NCBI GenBank assembly: GCA_034696485.1
Contig: JAQIWT010000698.1
Location: 1-16,222, forward strand
Direction of reading: 5' to 3'
DNA length: 16,222 nucleotides
Origin: Isohypsibius dastychi
Taxonomy: Eukaryota; Tardigrada; Eutardigrada; Parachela; Isohypsibiidae
Shown: piece after piece, positions 1 through 7,925 of the stretch
Numbering within the stretch: the stretch's first letter is position 1
Layout: every line of letters begins with the position of its first letter
Program-made: the position numbers and the translations under genes
The notes under the pieces: generated by a model
The model's input: only the letters and a program-made list of their open reading frames with translations
What the model was told of the DNA's origin: nothing
The model's database searches: none

Positions 1-2412
1 TCAGTTCCGGAACAACCTGTTGAAAATGACGAGGACACATCTATTGCAAACTCGAGGATCTATGATTTAGCATCTCGGCTATACAGGCGAATTCCACTGT
101 TACAGCAGGTGGCTGCCTCGTTTAAAAACGCGGTTCACCAAGCTCATTCGCTACCGAAATCTTTGACGTTCTGGAACTCTAAGTTGTCCAAAGCGGAAGT
201 GGCAGTTCTGTCTCGGTAATTGTGAACAAGCTTGACCCGGAAAGGATTTATGACGCAGTTATTAAATAGATTTGGAACATCCGGTGTGATGAGAATTCGA
301 TGGCATCCAAAGCATTTGACGATGGCAGCAACGAATGGAAACTCTGTAGTGATATGTGTTGTGGATGAGCACTTCAGGCTCGAAAATGAGCGAACTGTAA
401 CAGTTCTTGAACACGAAGCTCATGGAATAATTTTCGATATCGTGTGGAAGTATGTATTTGCCCACATTGAATAAAACACTAGTACAACCATGCTAGAATT
501 TTCTGTTTCTAGCTCACATTCAAAAGACACTATCGCAGTTTGCTCTGGTCTTGGAATCGCCATCTGGAACATCCGGTCCGATTTGACCAAGCCAGTAGCT
601 GTCATCCGAAACTCCGGCTGCTCTACATTGGCATGGATCTCGAGCACTGTTTTATTGCTGACGGATCTCTGCGGGAGCACGCGTGTGGGTTTTTGTTTTT
701 ATCAATCTTAATTCAGATCAGTTGTTCCCGTGAAATTCGATTATGGCTGTTCTCAACTTCGTCTTTTATGATTGTTTTATTCTTGACTGTTTTCAGGTCT
801 GGGATGCGCTTGACGCTGAATTGGACCATAATCTGCGTTTTGCTGACATTCACTTAATGAAAGCCAGTCTCGATAATTCGGTTATCGCATATTCGACTTA
901 CGGCGGATATATTGGGTAAACTGAAATTCCTATCCAGAAGCATCAGACTGAATTTCGGGAATGTCCGTGTTCGTTGTAGGCTTTTAGATCCCCAAGAATT
1001 CGGGATTTTGTGGGAGACTAAAGTTGGAGTAGTTTCATCGATCTCATGGTTGCCGGATAACGTTGGATTTATATTCTCAAAGAAAGGTCAGGCTGGGATA
1101 TGGCACTGCATGATCTGGACGCTTCACAATGCCCAGTACCATCTCGCTTTGAAAGTCCCCGAAGTGGGGAGGTTCGAACTCCCGGAAGAAGAGACATTTG
1201 AAATATTGGATATCTGTGCGAATTCATCTTCGACCAGAGCGGCGATTATGTTCGAAATTAACAAATTGTCTCCGCGATGTTGCTTGTGTGCTACTTCACT
1301 GGACGAATCAGGAACTTTCACCGTGGATGAAGTGATCGGCTGGATTACTTTGGAGGGAAATGAAATCCCTGCTGATGTTGATTTTACAAGGAGCGTTCGG
1401 AACTCGGATGTCGGAATTTTATCGATCGTAGGGAACTGATTTTTCATTTATCAATTAATCTGCTAATTTATTTACTAATTCAATTATTTACTTATTAATT
1501 TTATGCGTGAATTTTGAATCATCCACACTTTTTGAATTTTGGTATAGAGTTGGAATTTTTCAGCTCTCCATTAGCGGAACTGTGTCGCATGTGGTTGTCC
1601 GTGCGAACCGGAAGCAGCGGTCTTTTCCTCGGACACCCAGACTAGACATGGCGGAGATCCAGAAAATCTCGAATACTCTGTCTCCTATTTTTAAGCCATT
1701 TTCAGCATTAGCAAGTTATGCCTCCTGGCTTCTTCCTCCGGATGGTCTGGAGAATTCGTATCCTGCCAATACGCTGGATGCCGAAATATCAAGTAGGTAG
1801 TTCCACTTGAATTTCGAATTTCAGCGTTTTGAAAACCGTATCTGATTTCAGTTTATCATCCCGTGGGGAGAAAGTTGAAAGACGACTCAACTCTCGTTAA
1901 CGAGAGCCGTTCGGTCGGAGTGTCGACCTTTGTAGAAAACCAAGCGCAATTTCCGGAAAGGGATCGCCTTGAAGATTTTATCCTGAATCGAGCTATATCT
2001 CGTGATAGTAGTGAACGCTCAAGTTCGGAGCAGCGATCTGATCATCATATGTCAGTTGACCGAACCCCAGATCCGGCTATCTGGAAAGCACGTTCTCGAA
2101 CTCAAGTATGTCTTTAGTCTGACTGGCAATGTATTGATGTTTCGTGGATATCGAGGAACTCTTGTTTTGCAGTCACCATCATCTTCTCCGTCAACTGGAT
2201 CACTGAGTTCAAGAGAACGAAGTATAAACGGCTCGTATTCTAAGCTTCGAAGTGCAGGGGCAGAAGAAACTCTAGTCACGGTAAGTAATGGAAAATTTTA
2301 TGATCAACCTCAAGGCAGATTTTGAATCGCAAATATAACTGGAAGCTATACCCTGAATGGATTTTGTTTTCAGAGCGTTCTTTCAATCGGCAAGTTGACC
2401 TTTGCGGACTAG
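1..2412 (+). CDS. ALADIN-like WD-repeat nucleoporin, 5' partial, with a long Ser-rich C-terminus
   Basis: The 5' end lies outside the window. Nine exons join in frame: 1-215, 270-449, 513-684, 797-915, 980-1427, 1564-1792, 1852-2105, 2173-2280 and 2374-2412 (TAG), giving about 587 visible residues. Seen: successive WD-like blades, with RIRWHPKHLTMAATNGNSVV, then VWNSHSKDTIAVCSGLGIAI ending in IWNI, then STRVWDALDAE, then SISWLPDNVGFIF. A later stretch, VGILSILSISGTVSHVVVRA, resembles the late ALADIN segment that ends in a hydrophobic strand before the tail. Known: ALADIN is a WD-repeat scaffold protein on the cytoplasmic side of the nuclear pore. Inference: the order and spacing of blades fit ALADIN better than a generic WD protein, but similarity is modest. 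The last 220 or so residues are Ser/Arg-rich and have no ALADIN counterpart that I know. They could be a lineage-specific tail or a separate gene starting at the in-frame ATG at 1648. The gene converges on the minus-strand gene ending at 2801. Confidence 0.65.
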
Positions 2413-2800
2413 CTTCTTGGGTTTTGATGTCTTTCTTCCTACCCCGGATTGAAGTCGCTTCATGTTTTCTTGCCTTTTGATTTTACCCATGCCATTCTTG
2501 AAGAAGTTATGCTTTCACGTGTCGGCTTAATGAAGCTGTGACCCTATGGCAACCTGATTACTGTCCTTGACCTTTACTCTTACGGGTCTTTGGTTGCGGT
2601 GGAATGGATACAGAACTGTCGCACATATCTAATTGAGATCTAGTAGGACAACCAGGCGGAACAACTGTTTTTAAAGCACACTGTCTTGGAGGTGGTATCG
2701 GAGTACCAGACTTTGCCCTATCCGGATCTCTTCGAAGCTCAGCCAGTTCCGTTCTCCCTTGTCCACCTATATATCGAAGCTGAATGAAAAGATAGCTTTG
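2413..2800. other. Intergenic region between convergent genes
   Basis: This 388-nt stretch separates the 3' ends of the ALADIN-like gene and the RIIa/IQ gene. I see no open frame of useful length, no tRNA-like fold and no repeat. It probably carries the two 3' untranslated regions. Confidence 0.6.
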
Positions 2801-3315
2801 CTAGGCTGGCGGATATATACCTCTGAACGAAGCTTGCAATGTCGTCGCCGCATCATTCGCCATGAGATCGAAAGCAGTGGTACTTGGGCAGGTCACATTG
2901 TCTAGTGAAGTTTGTTGCAAATAATGCATAGGTGGCTTGAGGTCGATATTCAATACGTCGTCCTGGAAATATTCAGCCTCCAAGACCCCTGAATATAACT
3001 TCCCGATCAACCACATTCGGAAAACTACTCAGTCTACACGACTCCACCTTTTCGTCTGTCGTTGACTTTATTCCTTAAATATTCGGCGATGTAGAGATAT
3101 GGATCCCTGGGTTTGGCATTGAGAAGCTCGCGGGTAATGTGTTTCAGAAGTGCCTGAAATCCTTCCGGAACTCGAAACAAAGCCTGCACGGGTTCTTTCG
3201 GCGAGGCACTGTCGCCTGGCTCACAAGAATCGCACGGAGCTTGTGGTTGTTGTTGGCCAATTTGATCAGCGAATCTTACACCAGTAGGTACCACATTAGG
3301 TGCCTGAGGTTCCAT
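2801..3315 (-). CDS. Sp17-like small protein with an RIIa domain and a C-terminal IQ motif
   Basis: Two exons, 3315-3048 and 2988-2801, join at a phase-1 junction across a 59-nt intron to give 151 aa. Seen: a Pro/Gln-rich N-terminus (1-45), then FRVPEGFQALLKHITRELL (47-65) and DPYLYIAEYLRNKV (71-84). This is the dimerisation/docking helix pair of the PKA type II regulatory subunit (RIIa) family. The C-terminus has AATTLQASFRGIY, the core of an IQ calmodulin-binding motif without the distal basic residue. Known: vertebrate sperm protein 17 has the same order, RIIa then IQ, and RIIa proteins bind amphipathic helices of A-kinase anchoring proteins, often in cilia or sperm. Inference: an AKAP-binding adaptor; the cell type cannot be judged here, and nematode sperm lack flagella. 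It lies 240 nt downstream of ATP synthase f on the same strand, a spacing compatible with a nematode operon. The ATG at 3315 was chosen because it opens the exon and has no acceptor close by. Confidence 0.8.
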
Positions 3316-3555
3316 AATAAATCAAAGATCAGAACCGATATTCTTAATCAACGACCTTCAACACCCAACTTCAACCTTTTTTTATTCCAAACATGAACAG
3401 TATCCAAGGTGTTCGCGAAGGTTCCACATGACAGCTTTATGAGACGAAACTGGGGTTCTTCGTTCAAATAATCGTATTCAAACACAGCAATATCGAAACA
3501 AACTACAGTCACTTCCGGTTGACCACATAAAACCGTCGCGAGGCTTTGACAGAAA

Positions 3556-4274
3556 TTAATGATATTTCGCGTGACTGTGATTACCTGTGAAAAATAAAAT
3601 ACGCGGTGATGAAAAATGGTTCGATGAAACAAAGCAGCTTACGGAGAACGTTGTAATTGATCAGATAAAACACGAAAGATGTTGTCACAGCGAACTGGAA
3701 GAGTGGGGCCGCAGTTCCATATCGCACGTGAACGTATTTCCTCGCCCAATGGTGGTATGCTGTAAAAACTAACGTAAACCGAAGTGAGACCAAAAAATGC
3801 AACGAGAAAAACAACCGTTTCGCTCCTCGATAGCTTCATATTTTCTCAAAATCCAATTTCAACAAGCCTACCTCGAGACATAGCACGTCCCATCGACAGA
3901 GGTGACCAGCTTCGACGTCCAAGCCATGCTGGAAGCTCTCCGATTTTCACCTCTCCAAACGGAGTGTCAGCTAGAACCGAAGTAAAAATTAGTTCGAGCC
4001 AAAAAAACAATCTACTCATTAAACAGGAAGAGCAACTCAGCCACATTCTTTCGAAACTGTTAAGAAAAATAACCATCTCATTTGTCGAAAATATCAAAAA
4101 ACTCTCCGCTTCCTTCAAAGCATCCACAAACAAATAGCAAGCAAAGACAAATTGTCACAAACATGGAACGATATTCCAAAATAAAACAGACTCACGTTTT
4201 CCATAATATCGAGATGGATCGTATGGTCCGTGGACTTTCCGTACATAGTCCGGAGGATACTCTCCTATTCCCAT
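3556..4274 (-). CDS. ATP5MF: Mitochondrial ATP synthase subunit f
   Basis: Four exons, 4274-4196, 3970-3872, 3759-3643 and 3584-3556 (TAA), all join at phase 1 and give 107 aa. Seen: an N-terminus MGIGEYPPDY followed by VHGPYDPSRYYGK, then the family hallmark EVKIGELPAWL, then WARKYVHVRYG. A single hydrophobic segment follows (PLFQFAVTTSFVFYLINYN), then a short basic tail ending HAKYH. Known: subunit f is a small single-pass inner-membrane component of the F0 sector, and both the VKLGELP motif and the KYH end are typical of it. The last exon encodes only nine residues, and the match of its end to the family supports the splice at 3642/3585. An in-frame ATG at 4292 would add six residues (MIGKGF) and cannot be excluded. 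The gene is divergent from eIF3i, so the two may share a promoter, and it may be the first gene of an operon with the RIIa/IQ gene. Confidence 0.93.
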
Positions 4275-4292
4275 AAATCCCTTGCCGATCAT

Positions 4293-4613
4293 TTTAACAA
4301 GAATGGATAGATCACGCTTGAAAACTCTGGAACGTCCGGAAAACCCAGCGATGAATTCAAGAATTTCGTTGCACCTCCCAAATCCATTTACGCGTGGGCC
4401 TCTGACACCACCTCAACCAACTGCCCCTTGCGGGTCTCGTATCGGGCCTGGACAAGCCACACACTTATATGAAAGCCGTGGCTCAAAGCGTGTAAATTAA
4501 TTCTGAAGAGCCACAACAAATTTCTCCAGTTCTTTGCTAAATTCCCGCTGTCTCACAGATCGAGTTATTGTTGTGAAGTTGAAAAAACCGGATTCGAGCA
4601 CCAATCTACAAAA
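4293..4613. promoter_or_regulatory. Divergent intergenic region, probable bidirectional promoter
   Basis: These 321 nt separate the divergent start codons of ATP synthase f (-) and eIF3i (+), both housekeeping genes, so the region should hold promoter elements for both. A pyrimidine-rich acceptor ending CTCACAG at about 4552-4558 lies upstream of the eIF3i ATG and could be a trans-splice acceptor. I see no TATA box I would defend. A plus-strand open frame through part of this region (4282-4500) has no recognisable protein features and was left out. Confidence 0.45.
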
Positions 4614-6312
4614 ATGGTAAATATGATCATCTCGAACGACTGGAATCGAATACTGCTGCTCATTCTGTTTTTCGAAAAATTGAAAATGTTTTTATATTTT
4701 CAGAGGCCACTACTACTTCAGGGGCACGATCGTGCTATGACTCAGATCAAATATAATCGAGAGGGAGATTTGCTTTTCTCGGCAGCGAAGGATAAGTGTC
4801 CCTCCGTTTGGTGGTCGGCTAACGGCGAACGTCTTGGGACTTACGGTAGCGAAAGTAAATCTGTTGCTGATGATGAAAAGAGCCACAATGGTACTGTGTG
4901 GGCCATCGATGTCGATTGTAAGTTCCTGCGTGTCAGTTTTATCCTTTCTGGTACCAGTGTTCAATTTTGATCTTGAAAACTTGGACGGAAGTGAGTTGAG
5001 TGGAGGGAATTGTTGTGTTGTTTTCGGTTTTTCGAATCTGGTTTTGCTGTAGTACAGTACGTTATGGTTTTTAGTTTCCGGTGCCGAGAAGTTTTATTTG
5101 GAATTTATTGTGCTAATTTTGGGCTAATTATTTTTGCTTTCAGGGGAGACAAAACATCTTATCACTGGATCCGGAGACGCAAGTTGGCGGATCTGGAATT
5201 GTGAGACAGGTACGAATTCACAGTTGATATATTTTTAGATTTGTTCATGAGGAATTGAATAAACCGTATTTTACGGTTACAGGAAAGACGATGCATATGG
5301 GATCAACTCTGGCGTCCGTCCGATCGGCAGCATTTTCATATTCCGGAAACGAAGTTTTTTACGTCACCGATAAACAGGGAGCGACCGAATGCCGGCTTAT
5401 TGTGAAGGATGTCAGAAGCGCCAGCCACATGAAAAGTATCTTTGATTTCACCAGTATTCGATGGCCAGTGACAGTTTTTATTTCTGTTCAAAGCCGATGA
5501 CTCGATCCTTAATCTCGCGATTATGAGCGGAAGGATCACCGCTGCAGTTTGGGGTCTGTTCGATGAGACGATTATCGCTGGTCACGAAAACGGAGATCTC
5601 AGCATCATCGACCTACGGGTTCGTGTTTGACGCAACTTCCATACAGTTTCCGGAATGCCTGTTTTTTCAGAGCAAAGATTTCGCACCTGGTAAGGAGGGG
5701 GCCCACAAAGGACCCATCACCGACATCCAGAAAAGCAAAGACGGTATCATGCTTGTTACTTCATCAAAAGATACCACAGCAAAGGTGAGAAAATTCAGGG
5801 TTTCCTGCTGTTTTGAAAACTTGCATGATAATCAATTTGCTTTCTTTATTACAGCTATTTGATTCGATTAATCTGGATTGCTTGAAAACTTACAAGGCTG
5901 ATCGTCCGGTGAATTCGGCAGCTATCTCCCCGATTCGTCAACACGTACGAATTTTTTGAATTTTATCTTGAAAACTGCATTTGTTAGATGTTCGGCTTTT
6001 CAGATTCTGCTTGGAGGTGGTCAGGAAGCTATGCAAGTAACAACGACCGATATTCGTCAGGGAAGATTTGAGGCGCGGTTTTTCCATTTGGTTTACGAAG
6101 AAGAGTTTGCAAGAGTCAAGGGACATTTCGGTCCGATCAACACACTAGCATTCCACCCCGATGGAGAAAGGTGACTTATTCAGAAGACTCATTTTTTAGT
6201 TAACAGCCGAAAATAATTGATTATTTTTAGTTTTTCAACCGGCGGAGAGGATGGTTATGTACGAGTCCACAATCTTGATCCAGAATATTTCGACTTTGAG
6301 CTCTCAACATAG
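4614..6312 (+). CDS. eif-3.I: Eukaryotic translation initiation factor 3 subunit I (WD40 propeller)
   Basis: Nine coding exons: 4614-4616, 4704-4917, 5144-5209, 5283-5435, 5494-5618, 5671-5784, 5855-5944, 6004-6170 and 6231-6312 (TAG). They give 337 aa, slightly longer than the roughly 325 aa usual for the family. Seen: the start [19 protein letters not shown] and then the first-blade signature [12 protein letters not shown]. Later come [72 protein letters not shown] and [17 protein letters not shown]. The end is [17 protein letters not shown]. Known: eIF3i is a seven-bladed WD propeller that binds eIF3b and eIF3g in the cytosolic 43S initiation complex. Odd points: the first coding exon is the ATG codon alone, and a Ser/Lys/Asp-rich insert ([11 protein letters not shown], in exon 2) lengthens the loop between blades one and two. 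The match to the family is nearly continuous, so the call is very safe. Confidence 0.97.
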
Positions 6313-6501
6313 ATATACAGTAAGAAAATATCTCCGTGTCGTTTCCCCTTTTTTACGTCTACCGAAAGAAGTCCATGTTCAATGTTTCGCTTCTCGTAAA
6401 TGAGTAATTTTGCTGAAGAAGTGCAAGTGGCTAAAAAGTGGCGCATGATTGTGGCTTACGATTCCCATAAAGATAAATATTCTTTCGCAGTTACGGTCGT
6501 G

Positions 6502-7579
6502 TCAGTTCATCAGACTTCTGGTTCTTGGAAGAACAGCTTTCGCTGTGACCGATTTACTTCCGGTCACATTGGAACAACTTTTTTTCACAGACGTTTTCGA
6601 TTCGATTGTCCTGGAAGTTCGCCCATCTTCAAAATGATTTTTGAGCACCTCTTCAATATGATTTGTCAGTAGCACTGCCTCCGGTCTCCTCGCGTTTATA
6701 GTATCCGAGTGCTTCCTTGACTGCTCTGTTGGTGAAGGCTGACAAGATATCTTTTCAAGCTGTTCTTTGTCGATCATCTTAGTTTTCGTCGGAAACGGGA
6801 AACTCGGCATCTTTTCTAGCCGGATTCTTGACACACGAAGGATCTCATGTGGCAGCTGAAATTCGGTACTCTCCTTGTTTTGTAACCGGTATTCAGGATC
6901 GCCTGAATCATTACTAAGATTTCCATCATGTTTTTTTCGCATCATGCTCTCAGTACTTACGGTCCAGATAACGGTGCAGTTCTTCGTTGTTTCTGACAAA
7001 GGCTACCTCCATCAACGGTGCATTGGTCATTGGTCGATTTTTTAAAGCGTTTTTGTGGTCCTTGCTACGAGGAGGTCCCCTGTGCTCGGTCATGGCGCTT
7101 TTACTGGCTTTTATGAGCGCTACTTGTGAAGCCTGTTGTAATGGCTTTTTGGTGCTGGACGGAGCAACAGGTAACCGGTTGTAAGAACGAGGATGGGATA
7201 TGATGTAAGTCGCTGAACTTTGCGGTCGAACTTGGATTCCGGTTCCGGGTTTTTTCAAAGTTCGGTCGGTTTTCTTAATCGGACTTGCAAGGTGCTGTTT
7301 CTCGATTACAGAACATCGAACAATTGATTCCACCTTAATAAGTTGTGAAGTGTGCGTTCTCTGACGGAGGTCACTTTTTAGAGGTTTATGAGCTCCCTTG
7401 CTATCGATTCCGGCAAAACTCGAACCGGATTTCGTGGCTGACTTCGTTTTGTTTCCGGGTGGTAGTCGTCTTGTGGGAACACTTGACAATGTGGAAATCG
7501 ATGTTTTCGAGCGAGGTTTTGGTGCAGCTGCCGCGACAGACTCGCCGGAAGTGGAAGGTTTGCCGAAACAACTCCACAT
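6502..7579 (-). CDS. Unrecognised basic, low-complexity protein of about 339 aa
   Basis: Two exons, 7579-6961 and 6902-6502, join in phase 1 across a 58-nt intron with a GTAAGT donor and a GATTCAG acceptor. I do not recognise the product. Residues 1-200 are rich in Ser, Thr, Lys, Arg and Pro with no hydrophobic core (for example the run PKPRSKTSISTLSS), so they are probably disordered. A more ordered-looking stretch spans the junction: MEVAFVRNNEELHRYLDRDP, then FQLPHEILRVSRIRLEKMP and a Lys/Pro segment. No signal peptide, membrane helix or known motif is visible. The start at 7579 has no competing in-frame ATG just upstream, but an earlier exon cannot be excluded. It lies 346 nt downstream of the tandem phosphatase gene on the same strand, so co-transcription is possible, and it converges on eIF3i. 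A cytoskeletal or chromatin linker would fit the composition, but this is not evidence of function. Confidence 0.7.
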
Positions 7580-7925
7580 TTTATGGTGGATTTCGTGAGA
7601 AGAACCATTTTGGACTTAACGCGAGAACAGCGCCTCGAATCAACCAAATTAGCAAAAACCCATTACAGGGTTGCTATGAGCGACTCAGATTTCGATCAAA
7701 ACTTAGACTTCATGCTACATATGTATGTATGTCATGCACTTAAATAACATCAATAAATAAAACCGAGATATTTGAGATGATCTGAATGGACTAGATTTTA
7801 GCACAACTTCCGGTGCATAACCGAGCAGAAAGACATCCATCTTCAAGAAGGAAAACGATATCGGACAGTCCCGTAAATTTGGTCCGACATACAGTTTCAT
7901 ACATAGAAGCAAAAATTCCAAAACC
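7580..7925. other. Intergenic region between two minus-strand genes
   Basis: About 346 nt lie between the stop of the tandem phosphatase gene and the start of the unrecognised gene. Seen: an AT-rich patch around 7740-7765 and one copy of the octamer CTTCCGGT at 7807-7814. No convincing exon is visible. If the two genes form an operon, a trans-splice acceptor would have to lie here. Confidence 0.5.

Noticed and set aside
216-230. A 15-nt intron after the first ALADIN-like exon
   Set aside because: In phase but implausibly short; the acceptor ATTAAATAG at 269 gives a 54-nt intron with the same phase.
916-937. A 22-nt intron (GTAAAC to TATCCAG) in the ALADIN-like gene
   Set aside because: It keeps phase, but so does the acceptor at 978-979, which gives a normal 64-nt intron and a better blade start. 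22 nt is below usual nematode intron size.
1165-1190. tRNA T-arm-like GGTTCGAACTCC
   Set aside because: It lies inside a coding exon, and no anticodon arm or acceptor stem can be folded around it on either strand.
3639-3839. Minus-strand frame starting MKLSRSETVVFLVAFFGL, resembling a signal peptide
   Set aside because: The hydrophobic stretch is the T-rich intron 2 of ATP synthase f. The f reading frame resumes in a different phase right after its TTTTTACAG acceptor.
6400-7743. Plus-strand open frames opposite the unrecognised basic gene
   Set aside because: They are antisense shadows of the two minus-strand exons and contain no consistent splice phase or motif.
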